From NCBI RefSeq assembly GCF_945859705.1, contig NC_079137.1, positions 34,717,554 to 34,781,553 of the forward strand: a stretch of DNA of 64,000 bases, in the 5' to 3' direction. How positions within the stretch are numbered: the first letter of the stretch is position 1; the number at the start of each line of letters is the position of its first letter. Position numbers and translations under genes: made by a program. Origin of the DNA: Episyrphus balteatus. Its lineage: Eukaryota; Arthropoda; Insecta; Diptera; Syrphidae. The notes under the pieces are model-generated. The model ran no database searches. It was not told where the DNA came from and worked only from the letters and a program-made list of their open reading frames with translations. This document shows, one piece after another, positions 57,201 to 61,928 of this stretch.

Positions 57201-59204
57201 GGAAATGGTTTCGGGAGAAGGGCCCCAATCGGAAAAATGGCGAAAATTTCCATTTTTTTTTTGGTTTCCCCATATTCTTAACAGTTGAAGAACGAAATTC
57301 AAGCTAAAAAAATAATGAAATTTCAGGAACTTTTCAGTTAGGAGTTTTTTTTCAGGAATAGGATTATGACGATTACAACTAAACTTCAACTTTTTGAATC
57401 GTTATACCTAAGAAACGGTGGGTCTTAGGAAAAAAAGTGTCATGACACTTTTTATATATAATAATCTGGTCTACAATTCTTGCATTGAAAATTTTTTGAT
57501 AAGACTTACCGTTTTGCTGAAAATCGTGAAAAACCAGTTTTTGTGACCTTTTGACCCCTATAACTCTTAACGCGGACACGATATCAATGTCGATTTTTCA
57601 CATCTTCATAACAAAGCCGTCATTAAGCTGTATACTAAAATTCAGCCCAGTAGGAATTTTTCCGCAGATAAAACCTAAAATTACTGGACTATATTGGTTT
57701 CTCTCTAGCAGCTCTAGTTTTTGAAATATTTAATTTTTCATATTTGGGGGAATATTTATTATTAATTTTTAAGTTTTCCTTATTTTAAGTGTTTATTAAA
57801 ATTTTCCAGAAAAAAATATATTAAATTTACTGTATTTGGGGTCACTTAACCTAAAACTCACATTCATTTATTTCTAGGAGCTCTATTTTTTTTTTTTTTA
57901 ATATTTTAGTTTTCCACATTTTGGTTGTTATTTCGTACTAATTTTAAAGTTATGCTTATTTTAACTTTTTGTTAACATTTCCAGAAAATCGATCCCAATG
58001 CATTTGGGTTCACTTAGCCTAAAAATCACACTGGTTGCTTTCTAGGAGCTCTATTTTTTTTTTAGATATTTTAATTTTTCACATTTTGGGGGTAATTTCA
58101 TACTATTTTTTTTAGATTTTATTATTAAATGTGTTTTTAAAGTTTTGCTGGAAAAATGTATTTCGAATGTAATGTACATAATTTAGGTTCAGTAAGTAAA
58201 ATAAAAATACAACAAAAAATTTTTTAATAAAAAGAAAAATTAACAACAAAAAAATTGTACGAATTTCAATGCCTTTTCATGTGTGAATAATTTAAAAACC
58301 AGAGCTGCTAGAAAAAAAACTTATGTTGTTCTCGGAATCAGCACACTTAATTTTTTGTAGTTGAAATTCGACGAATATTAAAAGAAAATATTTAATGCTC
58401 AGCTTTTGCATTGAATTTTTTCAATGCAGACATTTTTTTATCTGGAATAACATTTTATTTTAATGCAATAAGAATTTTATTTTCAATGCATATATTTGTT
58501 AGTAGCAATAACATTTTTAGTAATGCAAAATATTTTTAGTTGTGTTAAATATTTTTTGTGATGCAAATATTTTTCAGTTGCAATAAAAATATTTTTAATG
58601 CAATTTTTTTATTTGCAATAAATATTTCGTTTTTTAATTTCAAATGCATTTTTTTAAATTGAATTAATTATTCAATTTGAACTAGGTTTGAAATAAATAT
58701 GTACATGTCTATGAACCTTAAACAAAGTAAAGTTAAAACAAAAATAAATCACACCTTAATGCTTAAGTGGCCCCATTTTGTAAAAGGCACAATTGAGAGG
58801 CACAAATATTTTTCAGTTTTGTGTCCACACATTCTCATTTACAATTGTGTACAATTTATCTTAACTTAATCTGTAAAATTGAAAATAAAAAAAAAAAAAA
58901 ATTCAATACTTTTATCTTACAGCACTGTATCAATTGAATGTGTGTCGTTATGTATATTATACACATGTAAAGTCTACAAAAAAAAAATATCTACTCATAT
59001 TTACTCCACATTTTTTCTTCTTTTTTTTTGCCTTACCATCTGGGCTAACTGAAGTCCTTGATGTCGCATTACGTATCTGACGTCCTCCCACCATCCATTT
59101 CACTTCGGCTGGAGGATTTGATGGAGCAGTTGTACAGGTGAGTGGCACAACATCACCCACCCTCGCTTCAGTTGGTCCTGACACTGACACATGGGTTGGG
59201 GCAA
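8641..59204 (-). CDS. sns: Nephrin-family Ig cell-adhesion receptor, sticks and stones (5' partial, multi-exon)
   Basis: A type I membrane adhesion protein. In flies, Sns pairs with Kirre/Rst for myoblast fusion and for nephrocyte slit diaphragms (established knowledge). I joined 14 constitutive exons plus one of two alternative transmembrane exons; every junction has AG/GT and a matching codon phase. The product in the window is about 1,097 residues (1,082 with the other transmembrane exon): six Ig domains, one FNIII domain, a transmembrane helix, and a roughly 350-residue tail rich in P, S, Q and Tyr ending GHLV, the same ending I recall for vertebrate nephrin. Fly Sns is about 1,480 residues, so the signal peptide and first Ig domains must lie beyond 64000. 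Neighbour: RyR, converging. The alternative family member Hibris is less likely, because in Drosophila it maps elsewhere while sns lies next to RyR. Confidence 0.88.
9480..10100. repeat. Degenerate array of ACACCCTTTYACC-like units
   Basis: Short cores such as CTCCCTTTTTACCA, CACCTTTTCACAT, CACCCTTTCGCTA and ACCCTTTTACCAAAA recur roughly every 60-110 bases, often followed by words like AGACT or TAGAAC. The copies are badly diverged. A similar set in the opposite orientation (AAAGGGTGTTTTTT) lies at 52200-52990. Confidence 0.35.
10420..10900. repeat. Inverted, internally repetitive array (TTGCAATAAAAATT core)
   Basis: The left part (10420-10580) carries ATTGCAACTGAAAAATATTTGC and ATTGTAAATAAAAATATTTTGC-type units; the right part (10720-10900) carries their reverse complements (GCAATAAAAATTTTATTTGC, TTTTTCAGTTGCAAT). 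The middle holds AATATTCGTCGAATTTTTT. The same words recur at 58390-58670, next to the large palindrome, so both are copies of one dispersed family. Confidence 0.6.
10930..11019. repeat. 90-bp near-perfect hairpin
   Basis: The left arm contains CACTCGGAGTTGAACATAAC and the right arm its exact complement, GTTATGTTCAACTCCGAGTG, separated by a short AT loop. With the flanking CCATTTTTTT / AAAAAAATGG ends the arms are about 41 bases. It adjoins the inverted array at 10420-10900 and may be its solo end or a small MITE. Confidence 0.75.
14335..15251. repeat. Foldback repeat, tandem copy 1 (917 bp)
   Basis: Starts ATTAAGTTTTTTATTGTTTT and ends TTTAGAAGGGGTTT. Internal foldback: CACTGTGTTACAAAATAAAA and CATGTCAATTACTTTGG near 14455-14492 return as reverse complements near 14975-15012, and CTTTCAAGC/AACCGTTTTTC words return near 14865-14890. 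Copy 2 follows directly. Confidence 0.85.
15252..16036. repeat. Foldback repeat, tandem copy 2 (785 bp)
   Basis: A head-to-tail copy of 14335-15251 with the same start and end words. It lacks about 120 bases present in copy 1 (the part around 14732-14860) and differs by scattered substitutions, including small indels in A runs. It has no recognisable gene; open frames inside it are AT-rich chance frames. Confidence 0.85.
16190..16375 (-). repeat. tRNA-like (SINE-like) sequence carrying a hairpin insert
   Basis: On the minus strand the sequence reads TGGCGAGATG (A-box-like), then a CCCTAC...GTAGGG hairpin of about 85 bases (inner arms around TTCTATAATGCTTTACAGAAG), then GGGTTCGATTT (B-box-like) in a plausible T-arm. 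The acceptor stem does not pair, so this is not a working tRNA gene. It may be a tRNA-derived repeat or pseudogene. Confidence 0.3.
17608..17652. repeat. GGAAT/GGGAT pentamer microsatellite
   Basis: Imperfect repeats of GAATGG and GGGAT over about 45 bases inside the 12.2 kb sns intron. Confidence 0.7.
19485..19996. mobile_element. hAT-type MITE with internal tandem repeats
   Basis: The terminal inverted repeats are TAATGATGGGAACTATCGA (left) and the complement of TAGTGATGGGAACTATCGA (right), with one mismatch. They are flanked by an exact 8-bp direct repeat GTTCTAAT (19477-19484 and 19997-20004), the target-site length and TIR style of hAT elements. The 512-bp interior is almost entirely degenerate repeats of TTCGAATAGTTTTT and AACGATAGTTTTT, which themselves resemble the TIR word TATCGA. 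It has no transposase. Confidence 0.8.
20027..20416. mobile_element. TIR element, 390 bp
   Basis: The ends are inverted repeats of CATATCGCACCCTCAGTGCA followed by AAAGAGCGA, 29 bases matching exactly, with weaker matching further in. No transposase seen. It begins only 23 bases after the hAT MITE target repeat, so two elements sit side by side. If TA is the target, the element would start at TCGCACC; I cannot settle the boundary. Confidence 0.7.
20420..20760. repeat. Imperfect repeats with a GAATCCGAAGTCC core
   Basis: GAAACCGAATCCGAAGTCCA and TTTGCCCCATTACGTCAGAT near 20430-20470 reappear diverged at 20545-20585 (TTTTGCCCTATCAAGTCAGG) and inverted at 20650-20690 (CTGACGTGATC ... GGACTTCGGATTC). 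This is probably an old foldback repeat next to the TIR element. Confidence 0.45.
21464..21642 (-). CDS. sns: sns exon: cytoplasmic tail, part 3
   Basis: 179 bp, phase 1 in, phase 0 out, acceptor TTTATTTTCAG, donor GTAAGT. It reads (T)NSRTLPHPRHNTTNLDHRA, then RDDQMLLSKGVYIPSPSPAP, then PPDGSYYNMNSDRYLSYPPM. The SPSPAPPP stretch is a candidate SH3 ligand, and several tyrosines follow it. Confidence 0.88.
21643..26354 (-). other. sns: sns intron, 4.7 kb
   Basis: Contains the Tc1/mariner-type MITE (22880-23111), a T-rich stretch (22560-22860), and a diverged AACCTTT/TCTCAACC repeat region around 24920-25130. No exon-like frame is recognised. Small frames near 22327-22566 and 22416-22961 are low-complexity chance frames. 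Confidence 0.75.
22880..23111. mobile_element. Tc1/mariner-type MITE
   Basis: 232 bp with about 26-base inverted ends beginning CAGTAGCGAGCAAAAAAAAT and ending with the complement, flanked by TA on each side (22878-22879 and 23112-23113). CAGT ends and TA duplication are the Tc1/mariner signature. A partial inner copy of the end (GGGCGAGCAAAAAAATGCAAA) lies near 23055. No transposase is present. Confidence 0.82.
26355..26466 (-). CDS. sns: sns exon: cytoplasmic tail, part 2
   Basis: 112 bp, phase 0 in, phase 1 out, acceptor TTTGTTTTCTAG, donor GTAAGT. It reads DEARKKAASTYLVENADMPP, then PRYQKDGTLPSLYPNNL. It carries a PPPR proline motif and three tyrosines. Confidence 0.87.
26597..26742 (-). 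CDS. sns: sns exon: cytoplasmic tail, part 1
   Basis: 146 bp, phase 1 in, phase 0 out, acceptor TTTTAATAG, donor GTAAGT. It reads (E)TSNQTSKTATIEMYAPSSY, then NDTVTGETLSSVSEKSDSY, then SNEGSQPEYI. It is Ser/Thr-rich with four tyrosines that could be phosphorylated SH2-binding sites, as in fly and vertebrate nephrins (inference). Confidence 0.88.
27113..27259 (-). CDS. sns: sns alternative transmembrane exon B
   Basis: 147 bp, phase 1-1. The splice sites are weak: the acceptor is A9G without a close pyrimidine tract, and the donor is GTTTGT. It reads GLELLPAEYTGTSNTPD, then the helix LVIIGISLAAFGFLLVNAAL, VAWFFV, then HQKRKR. The stalk is shorter and more acidic than in exon A, and the helix has no Cys. 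Joined to the next exon it gives ...KRKRETSN, just as exon A gives ...MKRRETSN. Including both exons would put two transmembrane helices in the protein, so I infer mutually exclusive use. Confidence 0.78.
27594..27785 (-). CDS. sns: sns alternative transmembrane exon A
   Basis: 192 bp, phase 1-1, acceptor CTTGTATAG, donor GTAAAG. It encodes a Pro/Ser/Thr-rich stalk (EAPPPSQPASSLGGPPTTSS), a hydrophobic helix (MLLLVGVASGIIVVLLNVFI, then IGCCL) and a basic stop-transfer sequence (HKRNQKRMKRR). The two adjacent Cys at the membrane edge could be palmitoylated (inference). It has the same phase and role as exon B at 27113-27259. Confidence 0.88.
28042..28208 (-). CDS. sns: sns exon: second part of the FNIII domain
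   Basis: 167 bp, phase 2 in, phase 1 out, acceptor TACTTTTCTAG, donor GTAATA. It reads EATSEQYKYIDGPPNSHKIT, then ITNLRMDTLYLFSVMATNEL, then GSSKYLPDLQRAHTK. The L-x-x-x-T-x-Y-x-F-x-V pattern is the F strand of FNIII. Its donor must join either of two transmembrane exons. Confidence 0.9.
28209..30804 (-). other. sns: sns intron, 2.6 kb
   Basis: Contains one copy of the CTGTGGCGTATACG repeat family (28535-28665), old AT-rich repeats with CCAGATTTTGGGGGTG-like words (28880-28930 and 29785-29830), and a mariner transposase remnant (30290-30640). No sns exon seen inside. Confidence 0.75.
30290..30640 (+). pseudogene. Decayed Tc1/mariner transposase remnant
   Basis: In one + frame around 30450-30556 the translation reads PTRSCDLNPLKFVLSVF and continues KSNSYAFKPKITQAKDL. 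This matches the C-terminal catalytic block of mariner-type transposases (PxRSxDLxPLDxFLWG, KxxxYxxKPxTIxxLK in general form). Stops and frame changes interrupt it on both sides, and no terminal repeats were found, so it is an old inactive fragment. Confidence 0.5.
30805..31228 (-). CDS. sns: sns exon: sixth Ig domain and first part of FNIII
   Basis: 424 bp, phase 1 in, phase 2 out, acceptor TATATGTAG, donor GTAATT. The Ig domain carries RLPCRAQAAPKPSFRW and EYECVARNELGETQENV. FNIII starts at SPPETPLSLNILNVTHDSV, with TVAWTPGFDGGLKATYRVRF holding the core FNIII Trp and Tyr. Ig and FNIII are fused in one exon. Confidence 0.92.
31354..31635 (-). CDS. sns: sns exon: fifth Ig domain
   Basis: 282 bp, phase 1-1, acceptor CATCTATTCTAG, donor GTAAGTAT. 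It reads (Y)GTAIKSVSENVVVNPGEDA, then MLSCTVEGKPLNEEHVKWER, and later GNFRCIADNRVANPTNRDV, ending LLIVK plus one base. Both Ig cysteines and the Trp are present. Confidence 0.9.
31890..32180 (-). CDS. sns: sns exon: fourth Ig domain (whole domain, B-strand Cys absent)
   Basis: 291 bp, phase 1-1, acceptor CTTTCCCAG, donor GTAAGT. It begins (Y)APKFVPPPSSTVVGVEGES, continues VYVPLMANANPMSIKYTWTK and includes NDAGIYKCEASNTQGTAV. The C-strand Trp and F-strand Cys are present, but Leu stands where the B-strand Cys is expected (VYVPLMAN), so the usual disulfide cannot form. Confidence 0.9.
32332..32496 (-). CDS. sns: sns exon: second half of the third Ig domain
   Basis: 165 bp, phase 1-1, acceptor TTTTATTCCAG, donor GTAAGTAT. 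It reads GSKNHSKSGLWGGTVSTLK, then LKVNVTQEMNGVVYTCQSSN, then EALQRSVHEAISLDVL plus one base. YTCQSSN is the F-strand Cys motif. Confidence 0.88.
32497..36204 (-). other. sns: sns intron, 3.7 kb
   Basis: AT-rich sequence. A more GC-balanced patch at 33370-33600 holds a 72-codon minus-strand frame without a recognisable family. I see no element ends, RNA gene or exon. Confidence 0.6.
36205..36342 (-). CDS. sns: sns exon: first half of the third Ig domain
   Basis: 138 bp, phase 1-1. The acceptor is ACATATAG and the donor GTATATA is a less standard match. It reads (F)APETVKIRVEPEELKPGNE, then ATLICDSSSSNPPAKLSWW, then KDGIPIE. Only a 112-base intron separates it from the preceding exon. Confidence 0.88.
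36455..36608 (-). CDS. sns: sns exon: second half of the second Ig domain
   Basis: 154 bp, phase 0 in, phase 1 out. Acceptor TCATCATTACAG, donor GTAAGT. It reads VNSVIRAGDKTVSAEITIL, then ANVTDNQAHYRCESHNSAT, ending TTLSVH plus one base. YRCESHN is the F-strand Cys motif. Confidence 0.9.
37053..37072. repeat. CA dinucleotide microsatellite
   Basis: About nine uninterrupted AC units in an sns intron. Confidence 0.9.
38484..38792. mobile_element. TIR element with about 90-base inverted ends
   Basis: Left arm words GCCGTGTGTAAATTGC, AAATAGTTAACACCGTGTAA and GTGAATAAAAAATTTTCAGC reappear as reverse complements in the right arm (GCTGAAATTTTTTTATTCAC, TTTACACGGTGTTAACTATT, CACACACGGC). The arms are about 90% identical by eye and leave a spacer of about 130 bases. 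No transposase seen. The target duplication is not clear. Confidence 0.75.
38918..39306. mobile_element. TIR element, 389 bp
   Basis: The left end GCTAAGCGTAGTATGCAGCT plus GAAGCAAAACGAAA matches the complement of the right end (TTTCGTTTCGCTTAAGCTGC, then GTACTACGCTTTAGC), with four or five differences over about 34 bases. The interior is not coding. It lies 125 bases from the previous TIR element. Confidence 0.65.
41112..41248 (-). CDS. sns: sns exon: first half of the second Ig domain
   Basis: 137 bp, phase 1 in, phase 0 out. Acceptor TTTATACAG, donor GTAAGT. It reads (Y)PPSAPLISGYVEGQIIPAG, then VQKLLCVSSGGNPLATLTW, then YKNDKR. The VLYPPxxP linker formed across the junction with the previous exon is typical of nephrin-family Ig boundaries. 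It is preceded by the largest intron in the window (13.3 kb). Confidence 0.9.
42159..42312. repeat. TAAAA pentanucleotide microsatellite
   Basis: About 30 units of AAAAT, with a few six-base variants. On the minus strand it gives a Phe/Ile/Leu/Tyr chance frame that should not be annotated as a gene. Confidence 0.95.
42545..42709 (+). other. Short open frame of unknown nature, possible exon or element remnant
   Basis: The frame is open from 42545 to the TAA at 42707-42709. After a TTTTAG that could act as a splice acceptor it reads IPENTVERRGKPRIRWRTQ, then GEGDLNLDVLPAQREKAS, then YLKSWLETLIDHK. Composition is clearly less AT-biased than the surroundings, and the peptide looks like real protein (basic, then amphipathic). 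I do not recognise a family. It could be the last exon of a nested gene or a transposon remnant. Confidence 0.3.
42788..43150 (-). pseudogene. LINE (non-LTR retrotransposon) 3' fragment
   Basis: Minus strand translation contains DFCRSCFNKEEEETIQHLLC followed by SCPALSSGRKLYLEEYF, the Cys/His motif that ends the polymerase ORF of Jockey/I-type LINEs, and runs to a stop at NWFNY. It is followed by a tail with repeated CCTAA (GGTTAGGTTAGG on the + strand at 42798-42812). The upstream part is frameshifted and soon lost, as expected for a 5'-truncated old insertion. Confidence 0.65.
44107..44237 (+). repeat. 5' LTR of the copia-type element
   Basis: 131 bp, TGTTGAAG...TATATCA. It matches 46074-46204 base for base as far as I can compare by eye. 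It contains AATAAA near its 3' part (AAAATAAATTAATC), a likely poly(A) signal. Confidence 0.93.
44486..46051 (+). pseudogene. Copia-type pol fragment: reverse transcriptase and RNase H
   Basis: Ty1/copia polyprotein C-terminal part. RT starts around WKKAMNDEYAALMKNDTWEL, has the WTFKTK and KARLVVKGYSQ blocks and the catalytic YVDD (codons 45092-45103). RNase H follows with SDADWASD and STTEAEYMALA. One in-frame TAA at 45476-45478 interrupts it between RT and RNase H; the same frame is open on both sides of that stop. The frame is also open upstream to about 44255 without an ATG (acidic linker, RRSTRITNPPKRYG). It lacks gag, protease and integrase, so it cannot be autonomous. Confidence 0.93.
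46074..46204 (+). repeat. 3' LTR of the copia-type element
   Basis: 131 bp, matching the 5' LTR. It is preceded by the polypurine tract (46066-46073) and followed by the TTATT target duplication. Confidence 0.93.
47907..47953. repeat. GA-rich microsatellite
   Basis: Imperfect GAGAGAGA and GATAGTGAGA repeats over about 47 bases in an sns intron. Confidence 0.85.
48790..49108. repeat. 14-bp minisatellite
   Basis: About 17 copies of GCATGTGGCAAGTT, with GAATGTGGCAAGTT and TACATGTGGCAAGTT variants in semi-regular alternation, and a more diverged start at 48790-48860. Because three units equal 42 bases and contain no stop, both strands show long open frames with a repeating 14-residue peptide; these are not genes. 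Confidence 0.93.
49646..49779. repeat. Imperfect inverted repeat (33-35 base arms)
   Basis: The left arm TTTTATTTTCCTCGTGATCC continues AGGTCAGATTGTTGT; the right arm ACAATGATCTGATCTGGATC continues ATGAGGAAAATAAAA. About five mismatches. The spacer is A/C-rich. A small foldback or relic of a TIR element. Confidence 0.6.
52200..52990. repeat. Degenerate AAAGGGTGTTTT array
   Basis: Words such as ATAGGGTGTTCTTTTGGG, GAAAGGGTGTTTTTTTTT, AAAAAGTGTTTTTTT and GAAAGGGTTATTTTTGGAG recur every 100-150 bases with interspersed AAGATAAAG/GACCAAGG-like spacers. It is the reverse orientation of the array at 9480-10100. Strongly diverged. Confidence 0.35.
54559..54690 (-). CDS. sns: sns exon: second half of the same Ig domain
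   Basis: 132 bp, phase 1-1, acceptor TTTTTTCCAG, donor GTAAGTAT. It encodes GGWITTSNITALVEPNKKS, then LVVICHGLNMQLTENVV, ending THTVNVL plus one base. The Cys in VICHG is the F-strand partner of the disulfide. The split of one Ig domain over two exons matches the other domains of this gene. Confidence 0.88.
55845..57669. repeat. 1.8 kb near-perfect palindrome (foldback element)
   Basis: Two arms of about 908 bases are inverted copies around a 9-base centre (56753-56761, GGTATAAGG). The outer ends are ATCTGCGGAAAAATTCC and its complement. Translating equivalent frames in the two arms shows only about one to two amino-acid differences per 60-70 codons, so the arms are near 99% identical. Each arm holds CAGGGTGTGCAATAGAGAAT. 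No recognisable protein. Outside the ends the flanks are only weakly similar. Confidence 0.93.
57690..58110. repeat. Diverged tandem repeats beside the palindrome (about 165 bp unit)
   Basis: AGCAGCTCTAGTTTTTG, AGGAGCTCTATTTTTTT and AGGAGCTCTATTTTTTTTT begin units near 57706, 57876 and 58043. Each is followed by TTAATTTTTCA/TTTTCCACATTTTGG and later GGGTTCACTTAGCCTAAAA-like words. A single diverged unit also lies left of the palindrome (55735-55844). Confidence 0.6.
58390..58670. repeat. TTGCAATAAAAATT-family repeat
   Basis: Units such as CAATAAGAATTTTATTTTCAAT, GTTGCAATAAAAATATTTTT and TTTTTCAGTTGCAAT match the array at 10420-10900. It is preceded at 58363-58383 by AATTCGACGAATATT, the complement of the AATATTCGTCGAATT found at 10643 and 55671. 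Confidence 0.55.
59037..59204 (-). CDS. sns: sns exon: first half of the most N-terminal Ig domain in the window
   Basis: Phase 1 in, phase 1 out, 168 bp. The acceptor is AAAAAG followed by TTGCCCCAACC, and the donor is GTAAGG. It reads (V)APTHVSVSGPTEARVGDVV, then VPLTCTTAPSNPPAEVKW, then ending SVSPDG. It carries the Ig B-strand Cys and C-strand Trp of an Ig domain completed by the next exon. Upstream exons are not in the window. Confidence 0.88.
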
Positions 59205-60636
59205 CTTTTTGTTATAAGATTGACATGAAAAGAAAAAAAAAAAAACAAAAAAAAAACCAAAATGATGAAAAAAAAAAATAAAAAAAAAATAATGAAAATG
59301 AAAATGTCCCGCATCATATGCAGAATATCGTAAAAAATTAGAATTTTGTTCGTCTTATTCATTAATATTTAAGTAGTACAAATTTAGTGTGACCAACATT
59401 TGTTTTTTGTTTCATTAAAGATATTTTTCTATTTTTCAAATAAAAATAAATCATTTAGTTTTTTTTTTTTTTTTTAATTTATAAACTTTTCGTCAAAATA
59501 CTTTTTTTCTTTACAAACAATTTGCTTCAAATTGAGATATTTTACTTAAAACAAATTATTTGTTTCTTTCCTACAGACAACTCCAATATGTAAAATTAAA
59601 CACGAGAAGCTAAAAATATTTTCCAACATTTTAAAGTTAAATGCAAAGTGAGTAACAAGTTTTTCAAAAATAGATAACTACAAAATTTTATATTCAAAAT
59701 ATTTGTCCAATTTGTTCATTTTTTTTTTCAAGAATCTGGTCACCCTAATATCCAATAAAAAAAACACGTCTCTTCCAGTTGAGCCAAAGTCGATTCGAAT
59801 TAATTTCGAGGTTTGAGCTATAAGGAGAACTCAATGCTGAGGTGTTATGCTCTATATCAAGGGCATATCGAACAGGTATAGGTACATTATATGAGATAGA
59901 GATGAACCCTCCATATATGATGGGTTCCATAAGTGGGGGGGATTTAATTTTTTTAATAGCATTCAGGAGCAAAAATAAGGTTTTCTTTATTTTTGCTGGG
60001 CTATATCGGGCAAATATCCTGCTGTGTGTACTTTTGTCTTTTCATACTTTGTCCTTTGAGTCGGCTTTGCATGTGTCTGATATCATACTTAATCAAGCCG
60101 TACTTTGTACCTGCCACTCATACTATTTTTTTTTAAACATCACACACACACATATAAACATATATGTAGTAGATGTTTTATATGGAAGTAAAGTAAACAT
60201 ATCCTTATGGTATATTTGTAAACCTAATGAACTTTGTCTTTATTTTATTTTTTTTTTCATACCTACCAACCCGCAATAAAGGTAAAGACACATTTGCTGT
60301 TTTCGAGTCTTCGATAATGGTTTGACATACATTTTTCGTATATGACAAGTAGTAAAAAGCAAGTCAATATTATGTCATATAAAGTAGGTGTATATTCGTC
60401 ACTGTTGTAGGTACTTTGTCATATAAAATAATCTAACTACATATTGTGTTTTTGTTGTTTTCATTATTAATTTAGGTAGAAAAAGGAGAGGAGCTTTGTC
60501 ACAGGGTGACATCGGTTTTTATATTCAATAAACTTTCAAAGGGACAAGACAGAGACACCCAAACAAGATAGAATTGAAATGGAAAATTGAAGGCTGTCAG
60601 ATGAGTGCTAAGGAGAAGTTTTTGCTCAATTAATAA

Positions 60637-61928
60637 CACTGTGATAGTTCGATTTTGCAACAGAAGCGAGACACATCGATTCTAGTTAATTCGAGTATGC
60701 TGAATTCAGTGGTGGCAACCGTTTTGAAAGTTTGGCTCAAGTTTTCGAGATATTTCGAAAATAAAATCTTAGGTCGGGACTATTAAAATACTGATAATTT
60801 CGAATAATTAAGTTTTTTTATGCAGTTTTTAGTTTAGAGAAAAGCTATTCCTGTATATAGCTATATGTTTAACACTATTCCAACCTAGATTGTTATGTTT
60901 CGGTCGCTTACAAAGCATTTTATAAACGAAAACTTCACTTTTTCATGTTTTTTTATTTTGTTGACTTTCAAAGCCTTTAATATGGATGCAATTTGAGTTT
61001 AACATTGATTCGGGATATTTTATATTATTTACATAGCATATAATTCCAAAAATGAATAAAATACTGCAAACCTGAAAAAGTTCACTAGTGAAAATCAGCC
61101 TACTAAGCTACGGAAATGTATCAAAACCTTAACTTAAGATTAAGTTAAGATAGTTTTTGGATTTTCAGCTTAAGCTTAAGATATATCAGATAATAAATGA
61201 ATTAAACAGTTTTTGGAAGAACAAAACAACGTTCTTATATACTTACATCATGCCGGGATAAAAGCAGTCAAAATAACGTTTTTTGCCTTTTATAACTGTA
61301 ATATTTAAAAAAAAGGAAGTCAAATATTTATGGCTTTGGATTCGAGTTCAGCACCCCTTTCACCTTCAGAAAAGTATATTTTGGTTCTTGTGGCAAAAAA
61401 AAGTTTAATTTTGCTTACCAGTGTTATTTAATACATTTCCTTAGCTTAATAGACTGATTTTCACTAGTGAACTTTTTCAGGTTTGCAGTATTTTATTCAT
61501 TTTTGGAATTATATGCTATGTAAATAATATAAAATATCCCGAATCAATGTTAAACTCAAATTGCATCCATATTAAAGGCTTTGAAAGTCAACAAAATAAA
61601 AAAACATGAAAAAGTGAAGTTTTCGTTTATAAAATGCTTTGTAAGCGACCGAAACATAACAATCTAGAATAGTGTTAAACATATAGCTATATACAGGAAT
61701 AGCTTTTCTCTAAACTAAAAACTGCATAAAAAAACTTAATTATTCGAAATTATCAGTATTTTAATAGTCCCGACCTAAGATTTTATTTGCGAAATATCTC
61801 GAAAACTTGAGCCAAACTTTCAAAACGGTTGGCACCACTGAATTCAGCATACTCGAATTAACTAGAATCGATGTGTCTCCGCTCTGTTGCAAAAAAAAAG
61901 TTCTAAAAACTATCACAGTGTAATTAAC
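60637..61928. mobile_element. 1.3 kb foldback element with about 490-base arms
   Basis: The left arm (60637-61121) and right arm (61431-61928) are inverted copies: CACTGTGATAG at the outer ends, then GACACATCGATTCTAGTTAA, CTATTCCTGTATATAGCTAT, and AGTTCACTAGTGAAAATCAG at the inner ends. Small indels distinguish them, especially near the outer ends. The spacer of about 310 bases includes another repeat family (61338-61435). No transposase recognised. Confidence 0.85.
61338..61435. repeat. GATTCGAGTTCAGCAC repeat, copy 1
   Basis: GGATTCGAGTTCAGCACCCC, then CACCTTCAGAAAAGTATATTTTGG and CTTACCAGTG. It matches the complement of 62887-62971 and sits inside the spacer of the 1.3 kb foldback. Confidence 0.7.

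Larger units (their letters stand above)
54691..59036 (-). other. sns: sns intron, 4.3 kb
   Basis: Largely occupied by one repeat complex (55666-58670): the 1.8 kb palindrome, flanking tandem repeats, and the TTGCAATAAAAATT family. No exon-like frame. The small frames inside the palindrome are mirrored on both strands because the arms are near-identical. Confidence 0.75.

Noticed and set aside
55935..57579. Three pairs of 61-68 codon frames mirrored on both strands
   Set aside because: The mirroring follows from the palindrome; the peptides have no known domain and each arm is interrupted by stops.
59745..60279. Overlapping frames on both strands near 59.8-60.2 kb as upstream sns exons
   Set aside because: No Ig motif (Cys...Trp...YxC), no matching phase and no splice sites; not part of sns.
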